Part shown: positions 15,048 through 22,053 of the stretch, in pieces
Position numbering within the stretch: the first letter of the stretch is position 1
How the letters are laid out: each line of letters begins with the position of its first letter
Origin: an uncultured Burkholderiales bacterium
Lineage (GTDB): Bacteria > Pseudomonadota > Gammaproteobacteria > Burkholderiales > Burkholderiaceae_E
Direction: 5' to 3'
Assembly (NCBI GenBank): GCA_903898725.1
Contig: CAIUGQ010000622.1
Location: forward strand, 1 to 26,058
DNA: 26,058 bases
Notes under the pieces: model-generated
The model's database searches: none
The model's input: the letters and a program-made list of their open reading frames with translations, nothing else
Told to the model about the DNA's origin: nothing
Position numbers and translations under genes: made by a program

Positions 15048-15265
15048 GCCCGCGCGCGCTGCTGCTGGTCGCGGCCTGTCTGGCCGGCACCGGCTGCAGC
15101 GGCCCGATCACCGTCGAGGCATGGGAGAAGGGCGAGCTCGCACGCCCCGAGATGCGCTTCGACGCCGGTTCGCTGGAGAGCCGCATGAGCGAGCAGGTCT
15201 ACCCCAGCAAGGAAGCCTCGTCGGGCGGCACCGGCGTGGGCGGCGGCGGCTGCGGCTGCAACTGA
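15044..15265 (+). CDS. DUF4266 small lipoprotein with Gly-rich C-G-C-N tail
   Basis: This 73-residue product is recognised as a DUF4266-type protein, a family without known function. A short leader ends at L-A-G-T-G-C, making C18 the likely lipidated residue. The -3 position is Gly, which is unusual for a lipobox. The +2 residue is Ser, which would direct it to the outer membrane. The middle has the family pattern V-E-A-W-E-K-G-E-L-A-R-P-E-M and S-K-E-A-S-S. The protein ends in G-G-T-G-V-G-G-G-G-C-G-C-N, with C70 and C72 one residue apart at the extreme end, suited to metal binding or thiol chemistry. The GTG start overlaps the thioredoxin stop, and the stop shares a base with the next ATG (TGATG). 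It is too short and too well placed in the cassette to be chance. Confidence 0.85.
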   Translation: MSPRALLLVAACLAGTGCSGPITVEAWEKGELARPEMRFDAGSLESRMSEQVYPSKEASSGGTGVGGGGCGCN

Positions 15266-16413
15266 TGGCGACGCCCGCATCTCACGCCTCGACGCTCGCG
15301 CCGGCCCTGCTGGCCGCGGCACTCGCGCTGCCCGGCGTGACCCAGCCGGCCGCGGCCCAGGCGCCGCCCGAGCGGGCCCAGCTCGACGTGCGCTGGCTCC
15401 ACTACCAGGACTCGCAGCCCGGCCTCAAGCGCATCCGCGTCGACACGCCTTCCGTGGGTCTGCGGGTGCCGGTCGCCGGCCGCTGGACCTTCGAGGGCGT
15501 CACCAGCTACGACTCGGTGTCGGGCGCATCGCCGCGCTGGCATGCGTCGGTGTCGAGCGCCTCGCGCATGAGCGACGAGCGCACCTCGGGCGAGCTGCGC
15601 GTCACGCGCCACTGGGACCGCGCGACGCTGTCGGTCGGCGGCGCGTACTCGAGCGAGCACGACTATGTCTCGCGCGCGCTGTCGCTGCGCGGGAGCGTCT
15701 CCAGCGCCGACAACAACCGCAGCTGGAGCTTCGGCCTCGGGCGCGCCGACGACCGCATCGACCCGGTCAACCGGATCGTCGTCGACGAGCGTCGGCGCAC
15801 GACGGACCTGCTGGTCGGCGTCACGCAGGTGCTCAGCCCGGTCGACATCGTCCAGCTCAACGTGACGCATGCGCGCGGCAGCGGCTACTACTCCGATCCC
15901 TACAAGTCGCTCGACTCGCGGCCCCGCGAGCGGGTCCAGACCGCCGTGCTGCTGCGCTGGAACCATCACTTCCAGGGTCCCGGCGCGACCATGCGTCTGG
16001 GCTGGCGCACCTACGCCGACAGCTGGGACGTGCGATCGAACACGCTCACCGGCGAGTGGGTGCAGCCGGTGGCGGGCGGCTGGACGCTCACCCCGTCCCT
16101 GCGCTACTACACGCAGAGCGCCGCCAGCTTCTTCTATGCGCCGGTCTACGACCCCATCCTGGGCGAACCGTTCCCGCGCGACTACGCGACCGACATGGGC
16201 GCCCTGCGCTCGCCCGACGCGCGCCTGTCGGCCTTCGGCGCGGCCGCCCTCGGGTTCCGGGTGTCGAAGGCGATCGACCGCTCCAACCTCGTCGACTTCA
16301 AGGCCGAGTACTACGAGCAGCGCGGCGAATGGCGGCTCGGCGGCCCCGGCACGGCGGGCCTGGCGCCGCTGCGCGCGACGATCCTGCAGGTCGGCTTGAC
16401 GCACCTGTTCTGA
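15265..16413 (+). CDS. DUF3570 outer-membrane beta-barrel with FMN-attachment-like motif
   Basis: This 382-residue protein belongs to the DUF3570 family, predicted outer-membrane barrels of unknown function. A signal peptide ends near A-A-A-Q-A at about 29-33. The rest alternates polar and aromatic residues in strand-like blocks and ends in G-L-T-H-L-F, the C-terminal aromatic typical of BAM substrates. It has no cysteines. At residues 83-89 it reads D-S-V-S-G-A-S, which fits the D-x-x-[S/T]-G-A-[S/T] motif in which ApbE attaches FMN to the last Ser/Thr (here S89). From the strand pattern this would lie in or beside a long outer loop, though that is a guess. The cassette also encodes an ApbE homologue directly downstream. 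The start ATG shares one base with the DUF4266 stop. Confidence 0.88.
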   Translation: MATPASHASTLAPALLAAALALPGVTQPAAAQAPPERAQLDVRWLHYQDSQPGLKRIRVDTPSVGLRVPVAGRWTFEGVTSYDSVSGASPRWHASVSSASRMSDERTSGELRVTRHWDRATLSVGGAYSSEHDYVSRALSLRGSVSSADNNRSWSFGLGRADDRIDPVNRIVVDERRRTTDLLVGVTQVLSPVDIVQLNVTHARGSGYYSDPYKSLDSRPRERVQTAVLLRWNHHFQGPGATMRLGWRTYADSWDVRSNTLTGEWVQPVAGGWTLTPSLRYYTQSAASFFYAPVYDPILGEPFPRDYATDMGALRSPDARLSAFGAAALGFRVSKAIDRSNLVDFKAEYYEQRGEWRLGGPGTAGLAPLRATILQVGLTHLF

Positions 16414-16433
16414 TCGGGCGAGCATCGGCCGCG

Positions 16434-17336
16434 ATGCGCGACGCCACCTTCGGGATCGAGTTCGAGGCGATGGCGAGCCGCTGCGAGGTCCGCGTCGCCG
16501 CGCAGGACGCGTCGGCCGCACGCGCGCGTGCGCAGCGCGCCATCGACGAGGTCCGACGCATCGAGGCCAAGTACTCGCGCTACCGCGACGACAGCGTCGT
16601 CACCGCGATCAACCGCGAGGCGGGTGGCGCACCGGTCGCGGTCGACGCCGAGACACAGGCCCTGCTCGGCTACGCCGAAGCGCTCTGGCACGACAGCGGC
16701 GGACGCTTCGATGCGACCAGCGGCGTGCTGCGCCGCGCCTGGGACTTCCGTCGCGGCATCGTGCCCGACGAGGCGGCGCTCGAGGCGCTGCGTCCGCTGA
16801 TCGGCTGGCAGGACGTCGAGCGTGACGGGGCCACGATCCGGCTGCCGCGGACCGGCATGGAGGTCGACTTCGGCGGGTTCGGCAAGGAGTACGCGGCCGA
16901 CCGCGCCGCCGAGGTGCTGCGCGCGACGGGCGCCCGGCACGGCTTCGTCGACCTGGGCGGCGACATCCGCGCGATCGGTCCGCAGCCCGACGGCGAGCCC
17001 TGGTCCATCGGCATCGCCGATCCGCGGGCACCGGGCCGCACGGTCGCCTCGATCGGACTGGCCGACGGCGCGATCTGCACCAGCGGCGACTACGAACGCT
17101 TCTTCGAGCGCGACGGCCTGCGGCACTGCCATGTGCTCGACCCGCGCACCGGCCGCTCGGTGCGCCACTGGCGCTCGGTCACCGTGGTCGCTCCAGTGGC
17201 GGTCGCGGCGGGCGGCTACACGACGATCGCGATGCTGCTCGAAGCCGATGCGCCCGCCTACCTCGAGCGCACGGGGCTGCCCTGGCTCGCGATCGGCCCG
17301 GACGGCGCACTGCGCGCGTCGCCCGGCCGGGCCTGA
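16434..17336 (+). CDS. apbE: ApbE-family FAD:protein FMN transferase, divergent
   Basis: ApbE enzymes use FAD to attach FMN covalently to Ser/Thr of target proteins. This 300-residue homologue keeps the main blocks: S-R-Y-R-D-D-S (48-54), F-D-A-T-S-G (92-97), D-F-G-G-F-G-K-E-Y-A-A-D (145-156), V-D-L-G-G-D-I-R (172-179), C-T-S-G-D-Y (215-220) and H-V-L-D-P-R-T-G (233-240). Two features are odd. There is no signal peptide or lipobox: the first conserved strand begins at residue 6, and upstream codons add none. And the usual metal-site A-D-x-x-x-T reads A259-G260-G-Y-T-T264, losing the Asp. It follows the barrel gene by 20 bases. The likely partner is the barrel with its D-S-V-S-G-A-S motif, but activity and compartment are uncertain. 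Confidence 0.88.
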   Translation: MRDATFGIEFEAMASRCEVRVAAQDASAARARAQRAIDEVRRIEAKYSRYRDDSVVTAINREAGGAPVAVDAETQALLGYAEALWHDSGGRFDATSGVLRRAWDFRRGIVPDEAALEALRPLIGWQDVERDGATIRLPRTGMEVDFGGFGKEYAADRAAEVLRATGARHGFVDLGGDIRAIGPQPDGEPWSIGIADPRAPGRTVASIGLADGAICTSGDYERFFERDGLRHCHVLDPRTGRSVRHWRSVTVVAPVAVAAGGYTTIAMLLEADAPAYLERTGLPWLAIGPDGALRASPGRA

Positions 17337-17401
17337 AGCGGGGCCGGTGCCGGGCGGCGTGCGCGCGGCCGGTGCCGCAGGGCCCGCTCCCGCCGCTCCG
17401 A

Positions 17402-17407
17402 TAGAAT
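17402..17407 (+). promoter_or_regulatory. Putative -10 box for ruvB, leaderless arrangement
   Basis: TAGAAT ends only 6 bases before the ruvB ATG in an otherwise GC-rich gap. A start 7 bases downstream would be the A of the ATG. No Shine-Dalgarno or -35 match is seen. A separate promoter makes sense because the cassette splits ruvB from ruvCA. Confidence 0.45.
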
Positions 17408-17413
17408 GCAGCG

Positions 17414-18465
<1,052 letters not shown>

Positions 18466-18469
<4 letters not shown>

Positions 18470-19203
18470 GCGAGCCGGTCGACCACAACGAGTTCGTCTG
18501 GCGCCTGCACGAGGCGACGCCGCGCACCTGGGTCACGCCGACCCTCATCGCGCTCAACGTGGCGGTCTGGCTGCTGAACCTGGCCAGCGGCCTGTCGCCG
18601 ATGTCGCCGGACGCCCGCGAGCTCGCCATGTGGGGCGGCAACTTCCTGCCGCTGACCCTCGAGCAACCCTGGCGCCTTCTGTCGGCGATGTTCCTGCACG
18701 GCGGCATCGTGCACCTGGGCTTCAACATGTGGGCGCTCTGGAACACCGGACGCCTGGCCGAGCGCTTCTACGGCAACACGCAGCTCGCGCTCATCTATGT
18801 CGTCGCCGGGCTCGCGGGGTCGATGGCGAGCCTGTTCTTCGCGGCCCGCACCGGCGTCTCGGTCGGTGCCTCGGGCGCGATCTTCGGCGTGGTCGGCTGC
18901 CTGCTCGCGGCGCTGTCCACCAAGGCCAGCAAGCTGCCCCCCGAGCTGGCGCGCTCGATGCGCTCGTCGATGCTCACCTTCGTCGCGTTCTCGCTGGTGC
19001 TGGGCTTCACCGCGGGCTTCATCGACAACGCGGCGCACGTCGGCGGGCTCGCGGGCGGCTACCTGATGGGGATGGTGATGGCCGAGAAGTTCGATGCCGA
19101 CGAGTTCCGCCGTCAGGGCCCGGCGCGCGCGGTCGTCGCGATCGTCCTGGCAGCGCTGCTGCTCGGCGGGGTCTGGTCGCTGCTCGTGCCGGGCGCGGCC
19201 TGA
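18466..19203 (+). CDS. Rhomboid-family intramembrane serine protease
   Basis: This encodes a 245-residue polytopic membrane protein. Rhomboids cleave transmembrane helices of other proteins within the inner membrane. The catalytic serine is S136 in G-A-S-G-A-I-F-G and the catalytic histidine is H191 in N-A-A-H-V-G-G-L. An oxyanion-type N87 lies in L-G-F-N-M-W-A-L, and H-G-G-I-V-H-L (78-84) matches the helix-2 pattern. Six or more hydrophobic segments are visible (about 23-41, 68-92, 105-127, 131-150, 168-187, 190-206), with a further C-terminal one at 222-241 after the R-R-Q-G-P-A-R stretch. The GTG at 18466 overlaps the ruvB stop. Sites appear complete, so it is probably active. Its substrate is not known. 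Confidence 0.92.
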
Positions 19204-19225
19204 CGGGCGGCGGCGCGGGCCTTGG

Positions 19226-19231
19226 TAGAAT
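19226..19231 (+). promoter_or_regulatory. Putative extended -10 box for ybgC-tol operon
   Basis: TAGAAT is preceded by TGG (19223-19225), giving an extended -10 (TGn-TAGAAT), which can work without a -35 box. It ends 8 bases before the ybgC ATG, so the transcript would start at or next to the start codon. No Shine-Dalgarno is visible. Confidence 0.5.
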
Positions 19232-19239
19232 CGGCCCCG

Positions 19240-19653
19240 ATGAGCGAGGCCCGCAGCTTCTCGATCCGCGTGCGTGTGTACTACGAGGACACGGATGCGG
19301 GCGGGATCGTCTACCACGCGACCTACCTTCGCTGGATGGAGCGCGTTCGCAGCGACTGGCTGCGCGTGCTCGGCGAGCGCCACGACGCGATGGCCGGACA
19401 GGGACTGCAGTTCGTCGTCAGCGAGCTCGACATCCGTTACCGGCGACCGGCGCGGCTCGATGACCTGCTCGACGTGGACCTCGAGGTGCTCGAGGTCCGG
19501 CGCGCATCGCTGCGCCTCGCGCAGCGCACGCGCGCTGCCGACGACGGAGCCCTGCTCGCCGATGCGACGGTGCGCGTCGCGGTGATGGATCGGCATACCG
19601 GCCGGCCCGCGCCGATGCCGAGGCGGCTGCTCGACACGCTTGGAGTCCCATGA
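19240..19653 (+). CDS. ybgC: Tol-Pal system-associated acyl-CoA thioesterase YbgC
   Basis: YbgC is a cytosolic hotdog-fold acyl-CoA thioesterase linked to phospholipid metabolism and encoded with the Tol-Pal genes. The 137-residue protein has the family active-site block V-Y-Y-E-D-T-D-A-G-G-I-V-Y-H (13-26), with D19 at the catalytic Asp position. Y-L-R-W-M-E-R and the Y-R-R-P-A-R-L-D-D region follow as expected. The ATG at 19240 is chosen; an in-frame TTG at 19222 lies inside the promoter motif and adds nothing conserved. The stop overlaps the tolQ ATG as ATGA. Confidence 0.95.
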   Translation: MSEARSFSIRVRVYYEDTDAGGIVYHATYLRWMERVRSDWLRVLGERHDAMAGQGLQFVVSELDIRYRRPARLDDLLDVDLEVLEVRRASLRLAQRTRAADDGALLADATVRVAVMDRHTGRPAPMPRRLLDTLGVP

Positions 19654-20324
19654 ACAACAACGACATGTCGATCCTCTCGCTGGTGACCAACGCCAGCGTC
19701 CTCGTGCAGTTCGTGATGGCCGGACTGCTCGCGATCTCGATCGCCTCCTGGACGGTCATCTTCCGCAAGGGCTTCCAGATCCGGGCCGCCCGGGCCGCCA
19801 CCGAGCGCTTCGAGTCGGAGTTCTGGCGCCCCGGCGACCTGCATGCGCTCTACACGCGCACCGCCGAGCAGCCCGGGGACCACGGCCCGCTGGCACGGAT
19901 CTTCGAGTCCGGCATGCGCGAGTTCCTCAAGATGCGCCAGCAGAAGCCGGGCGATGCGAACGCGATGCTCGAGGCGGCACGCCGTGCGATGCGGGCGGCC
20001 TACCAGCGCGAGATGGACGCGCTCGAGTCGAGCCTGGCCTTCCTCGCCTCGGCCGGCTCGGTGAGCCCGTACATCGGCCTGTTCGGCACCGTCTGGGGCA
20101 TCATGAATTCGTTCCGCGGGCTGGCCAACGTCAAGCAGGCGACGCTCGCCGCCGTGGCGCCCGGCATCGCCGAGGCGCTGGTGGCCACCGCGATCGGCCT
20201 GTTCGCCGCGATCCCCGCCTTCGTCGCCTACAACCGCTTCGCGTACGACGTCGAGCGGCTGTCGAACCGCTTCGACACCTTCGTCGAGGAGTTCTCCAAC
20301 ATCCTGCAGCGCCAGTCGCGCTGA
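19650..20324 (+). CDS. tolQ: Tol-Pal system inner-membrane protein TolQ
   Basis: TolQ is the pentameric, MotA/ExbB-type channel subunit that, with TolR, uses the proton gradient to energise TolA during envelope constriction. The 224-residue protein has three membrane segments: about 15-37, 128-152 and 165-192. The conserved V-S-P-Y-I-G-L-F-G-T-V-W-G-I-M region and the G-I-A-E-A-L-V-A-T-A-I-G-L segment mark the family. A GGAG at 19642-19645 lies 4 bases before the ATG, which also overlaps the ybgC stop. The paralogue ExbB is excluded by the Tol context. Confidence 0.97.
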   Translation: MNNNDMSILSLVTNASVLVQFVMAGLLAISIASWTVIFRKGFQIRAARAATERFESEFWRPGDLHALYTRTAEQPGDHGPLARIFESGMREFLKMRQQKPGDANAMLEAARRAMRAAYQREMDALESSLAFLASAGSVSPYIGLFGTVWGIMNSFRGLANVKQATLAAVAPGIAEALVATAIGLFAAIPAFVAYNRFAYDVERLSNRFDTFVEEFSNILQRQSR

Positions 20325-20340
20325 GCCCCGGAGCCCCGCG

Positions 20341-20778
20341 ATGCCCAGCGTCTCATCGTCCCGCCGCGGCGGCCGGCGCCGGTTCGTCTCCGAGATCAAC
20401 GTCGTCCCGTACATCGACGTGATGCTGGTGCTGCTGGTGATCTTCATGGTCACCGCGCCGCTGCAGCCGCCGGGCCAGATCGAGGTGCCCGGCGCCGGGC
20501 AGAGCAGCACCCCGCCCGACGCGCTGGTCGAGATCCGACTGGGCGCCGGGGGCGAGCTGCGGATGGTCACCCGGAACATGCCGCAGCAGTTCGACCGGAC
20601 CATCGGCGAGCGCGACATCGCGCCGACGCTGCGCAGCTTCGGCGCGCCGGACAAGCTCGCGGTGCTGATCGCCGCCGACCAGAAGGTGCCGTACGGCGAC
20701 GTGGTCAAGCTGATGGACCAGGTGCGCGCGGCCGGGGCGGGACGGGTCGGTCTGATGGTGCGGGGCAAGGACTCGTGA
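20341..20778 (+). CDS. tolR: Tol-Pal system inner-membrane protein TolR
   Basis: TolR is the dimeric MotB/ExbD-type partner of TolQ. The 145-residue protein has a basic N-terminus (R-R-G-G-R-R-R), one membrane helix (about 22-44) and a periplasmic domain. The proton-carrying aspartate is D26 in V-V-P-Y-I-D-V-M-L. GGAG at 20330-20333 sits 7 bases before the ATG. The stop overlaps the tolA start (GTGA). In the periplasmic part, A-A-D-Q-K-V-P-Y-G-D-V-V matches the family's conserved segment. Confidence 0.97.
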   Translation: MPSVSSSRRGGRRRFVSEINVVPYIDVMLVLLVIFMVTAPLQPPGQIEVPGAGQSSTPPDALVEIRLGAGGELRMVTRNMPQQFDRTIGERDIAPTLRSFGAPDKLAVLIAADQKVPYGDVVKLMDQVRAAGAGRVGLMVRGKDS

Positions 20779-21944
20779 GCACGCCCCGCCCGCCGGCGGG
20801 CGGTGCGCCGCCGCCCGGGCAGCGTCCGCCCGGCGGATCCGGTGCGGGCAACGATCCGCGCGCGGCGCGTCCGCCCGCCGCGTCGACCGACATGAGCGGC
20901 CTCGCGTCCGACCCGCGGGTGACCGGTCAGCACGTGGCCGGATCGACGCCGCCGCCCCGCGGACCGATGCCGCCCGCCGCCCCACCGCCTCGCGGACCGA
21001 TGCCCCCCGCCGCACCGCCGCCGCGTTCCGGTCGGCCGAAGCGCCCGCCGCGGGCAGGCGGCAAGCTGCGGGCAGTCGCGCTGGCCCTCGCGATCCACGC
21101 GCTGCTGATCGGCCTGCTGGTGTTCGGGCTGCGCTGGACCCACCGCGAGCCCGAGCCGGTGCAGGCCGAGCTGTGGGTGCCGCCGCCCCCGAAGGCGCCG
21201 CCGACCCCGCCCGTCCCCCGGCCCGAGCCGCCCCCGCCGAAGCCCGAGCCCGCGCCGCCGCCGCCGCCGAAACCCGAGCCCCCGCCGCCGCCGCCGAAGG
21301 CCGAGCCCGACATCAAGATCGAACAGGCCAAGCGCGAGGCCGAGCGCAAGGAGGCCGAGCGCCGCCTCGCCGAGCAGAAGGCCGCGCAGCGCAAGGAAGC
21401 CGAACGCAAGGACGCCGAGCGCAAGGCCGAGCAGAAGGCCGCCGAGCAGAAGGCGGCCGAGGAGAAGCGCCAGAAGGACGAGCTGGCCCGCAAGGACGCC
21501 GAGCGCAAGGCCGCCGACGAGAAGCGGCGCGCCGAGCAGGCCCGCAAGGAGGCCGAGGTGGCCGAGCAGCGCCGCGCCGAGGACATCCGGCGACTGCAGA
21601 CGCAGGCCGGCACCTCGGGCATCCCGAGCGACCAGGCGGTCCGCGGCGCGGCCACCGGCCGCGTCGATGCAGGCTATGGCGCCCGCGTCGCCGCGGCCAT
21701 CCGGGCGAACACCACCTTCCGCATCCCCACCGACCTCGAGGGCAACCCGAAGGCGGTGTTCCTCGTGCAGCTGCGCCCCGACTGCACCGTGGCCGCGATC
21801 CGGCTGCGGCGGACCAGCGGCGTGCCGGCGTGGGACCAGGCTGCCGAACGCGGGATCCAGGCCACCGACCCGTTCCCGAAGCCCGCCGACGGCCGCTGCC
21901 AGGGCGAGCTCGAGATCGCCAGCGGCCCGCGGGACGAGCGATGA
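20775..21944 (+). CDS. tolA: Tol-Pal system protein TolA with long cytoplasmic extension
   Basis: TolA links the TolQR motor to TolB-Pal across the periplasm. The 389-residue protein has an unusual N-terminal Pro/Gly/Arg-rich region (1-97), one membrane helix (about 98-120), a Pro-rich stretch (131-178), a charged Lys/Glu/Ala coiled coil (about 180-275), and a C-terminal TonB-like domain (about 295-389) with two cysteines, C337 and C375. Typical TolA has only a short cytosolic tail before the helix. Starts at later ATGs (residues 40, 65, 76) would shorten it, but the GTG at 20775 overlaps the tolR stop and is preceded by GGGG at 20762-20765. The extension contains an 11-residue tandem repeat. 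Confidence 0.92.
   Translation: MSTPRPPAGGAPPPGQRPPGGSGAGNDPRAARPPAASTDMSGLASDPRVTGQHVAGSTPPPRGPMPPAAPPPRGPMPPAAPPPRSGRPKRPPRAGGKLRAVALALAIHALLIGLLVFGLRWTHREPEPVQAELWVPPPPKAPPTPPVPRPEPPPPKPEPAPPPPPKPEPPPPPPKAEPDIKIEQAKREAERKEAERRLAEQKAAQRKEAERKDAERKAEQKAAEQKAAEEKRQKDELARKDAERKAADEKRRAEQARKEAEVAEQRRAEDIRRLQTQAGTSGIPSDQAVRGAATGRVDAGYGARVAAAIRANTTFRIPTDLEGNPKAVFLVQLRPDCTVAAIRLRRTSGVPAWDQAAERGIQATDPFPKPADGRCQGELEIASGPRDER
20952..21017 (+). repeat. Two 33-bp tandem repeats within tolA
   Basis: Two near-identical 33-base units encode P-P-R-G-P-M-P-P-A-A-P twice (TolA residues 60-70 and 71-81), followed by a partial third P-P-R. They differ at only a few third positions. The repeat lies in the Pro-rich cytoplasmic extension and could vary in copy number by slipped pairing. 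Confidence 0.9.
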
Positions 21945-21973
21945 GCCGCCGCGCCCCGGGCCTGCGGCCGAGC

Positions 21974-21987
21974 CACCCGACCGGGTG
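21974..21987 (+). other. Inverted repeat between tolA and tolB
   Basis: CACCCG-AC-CGGGTG forms a small palindromic hairpin in the 109-base gap between tolA and tolB, 30 bases after the tolA stop. It may mark partial termination before the separate tolB promoter. No T-run follows. Confidence 0.3.
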
Positions 21988-22038
21988 CCGTCCGACCGAT
22001 GGCCGCCCCCATGAAGCGGTCGCACCGTCCCCGCGACT

Positions 22039-22044
22039 TATAAT
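22039..22044 (+). promoter_or_regulatory. Consensus -10 box for tolB-pal
   Basis: TATAAT, a perfect -10 hexamer, lies 9 bases before the tolB ATG. The expected start is near 22051, giving a leader of about 2-3 bases. No -35 match is found at 16-18 bases. A separate tolB promoter matches the known split of the tol locus into two transcripts in E. coli. Confidence 0.6.
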
Positions 22045-22053
22045 CGCATCACG

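Noticed and set aside
15074..15079. C12 of the DUF4266 protein as the lipidated cysteine (V-A-A-C)
   Set aside because: It fits the lipobox better by letter, but would leave a signal peptide of only 11 residues, too short for processing; C18 is more likely.
14314..17413. The cassette as a recent mobile insertion
   Set aside because: No transposase, integrase, flanking direct repeats or att-like site is visible, and base composition matches the neighbours. It could be an old rearrangement, but transfer is not shown.
19222..19239. Upstream TTG start for ybgC
   Set aside because: The codons coincide with the extended -10 promoter motif, and the ATG at 19240 gives the normal protein length.
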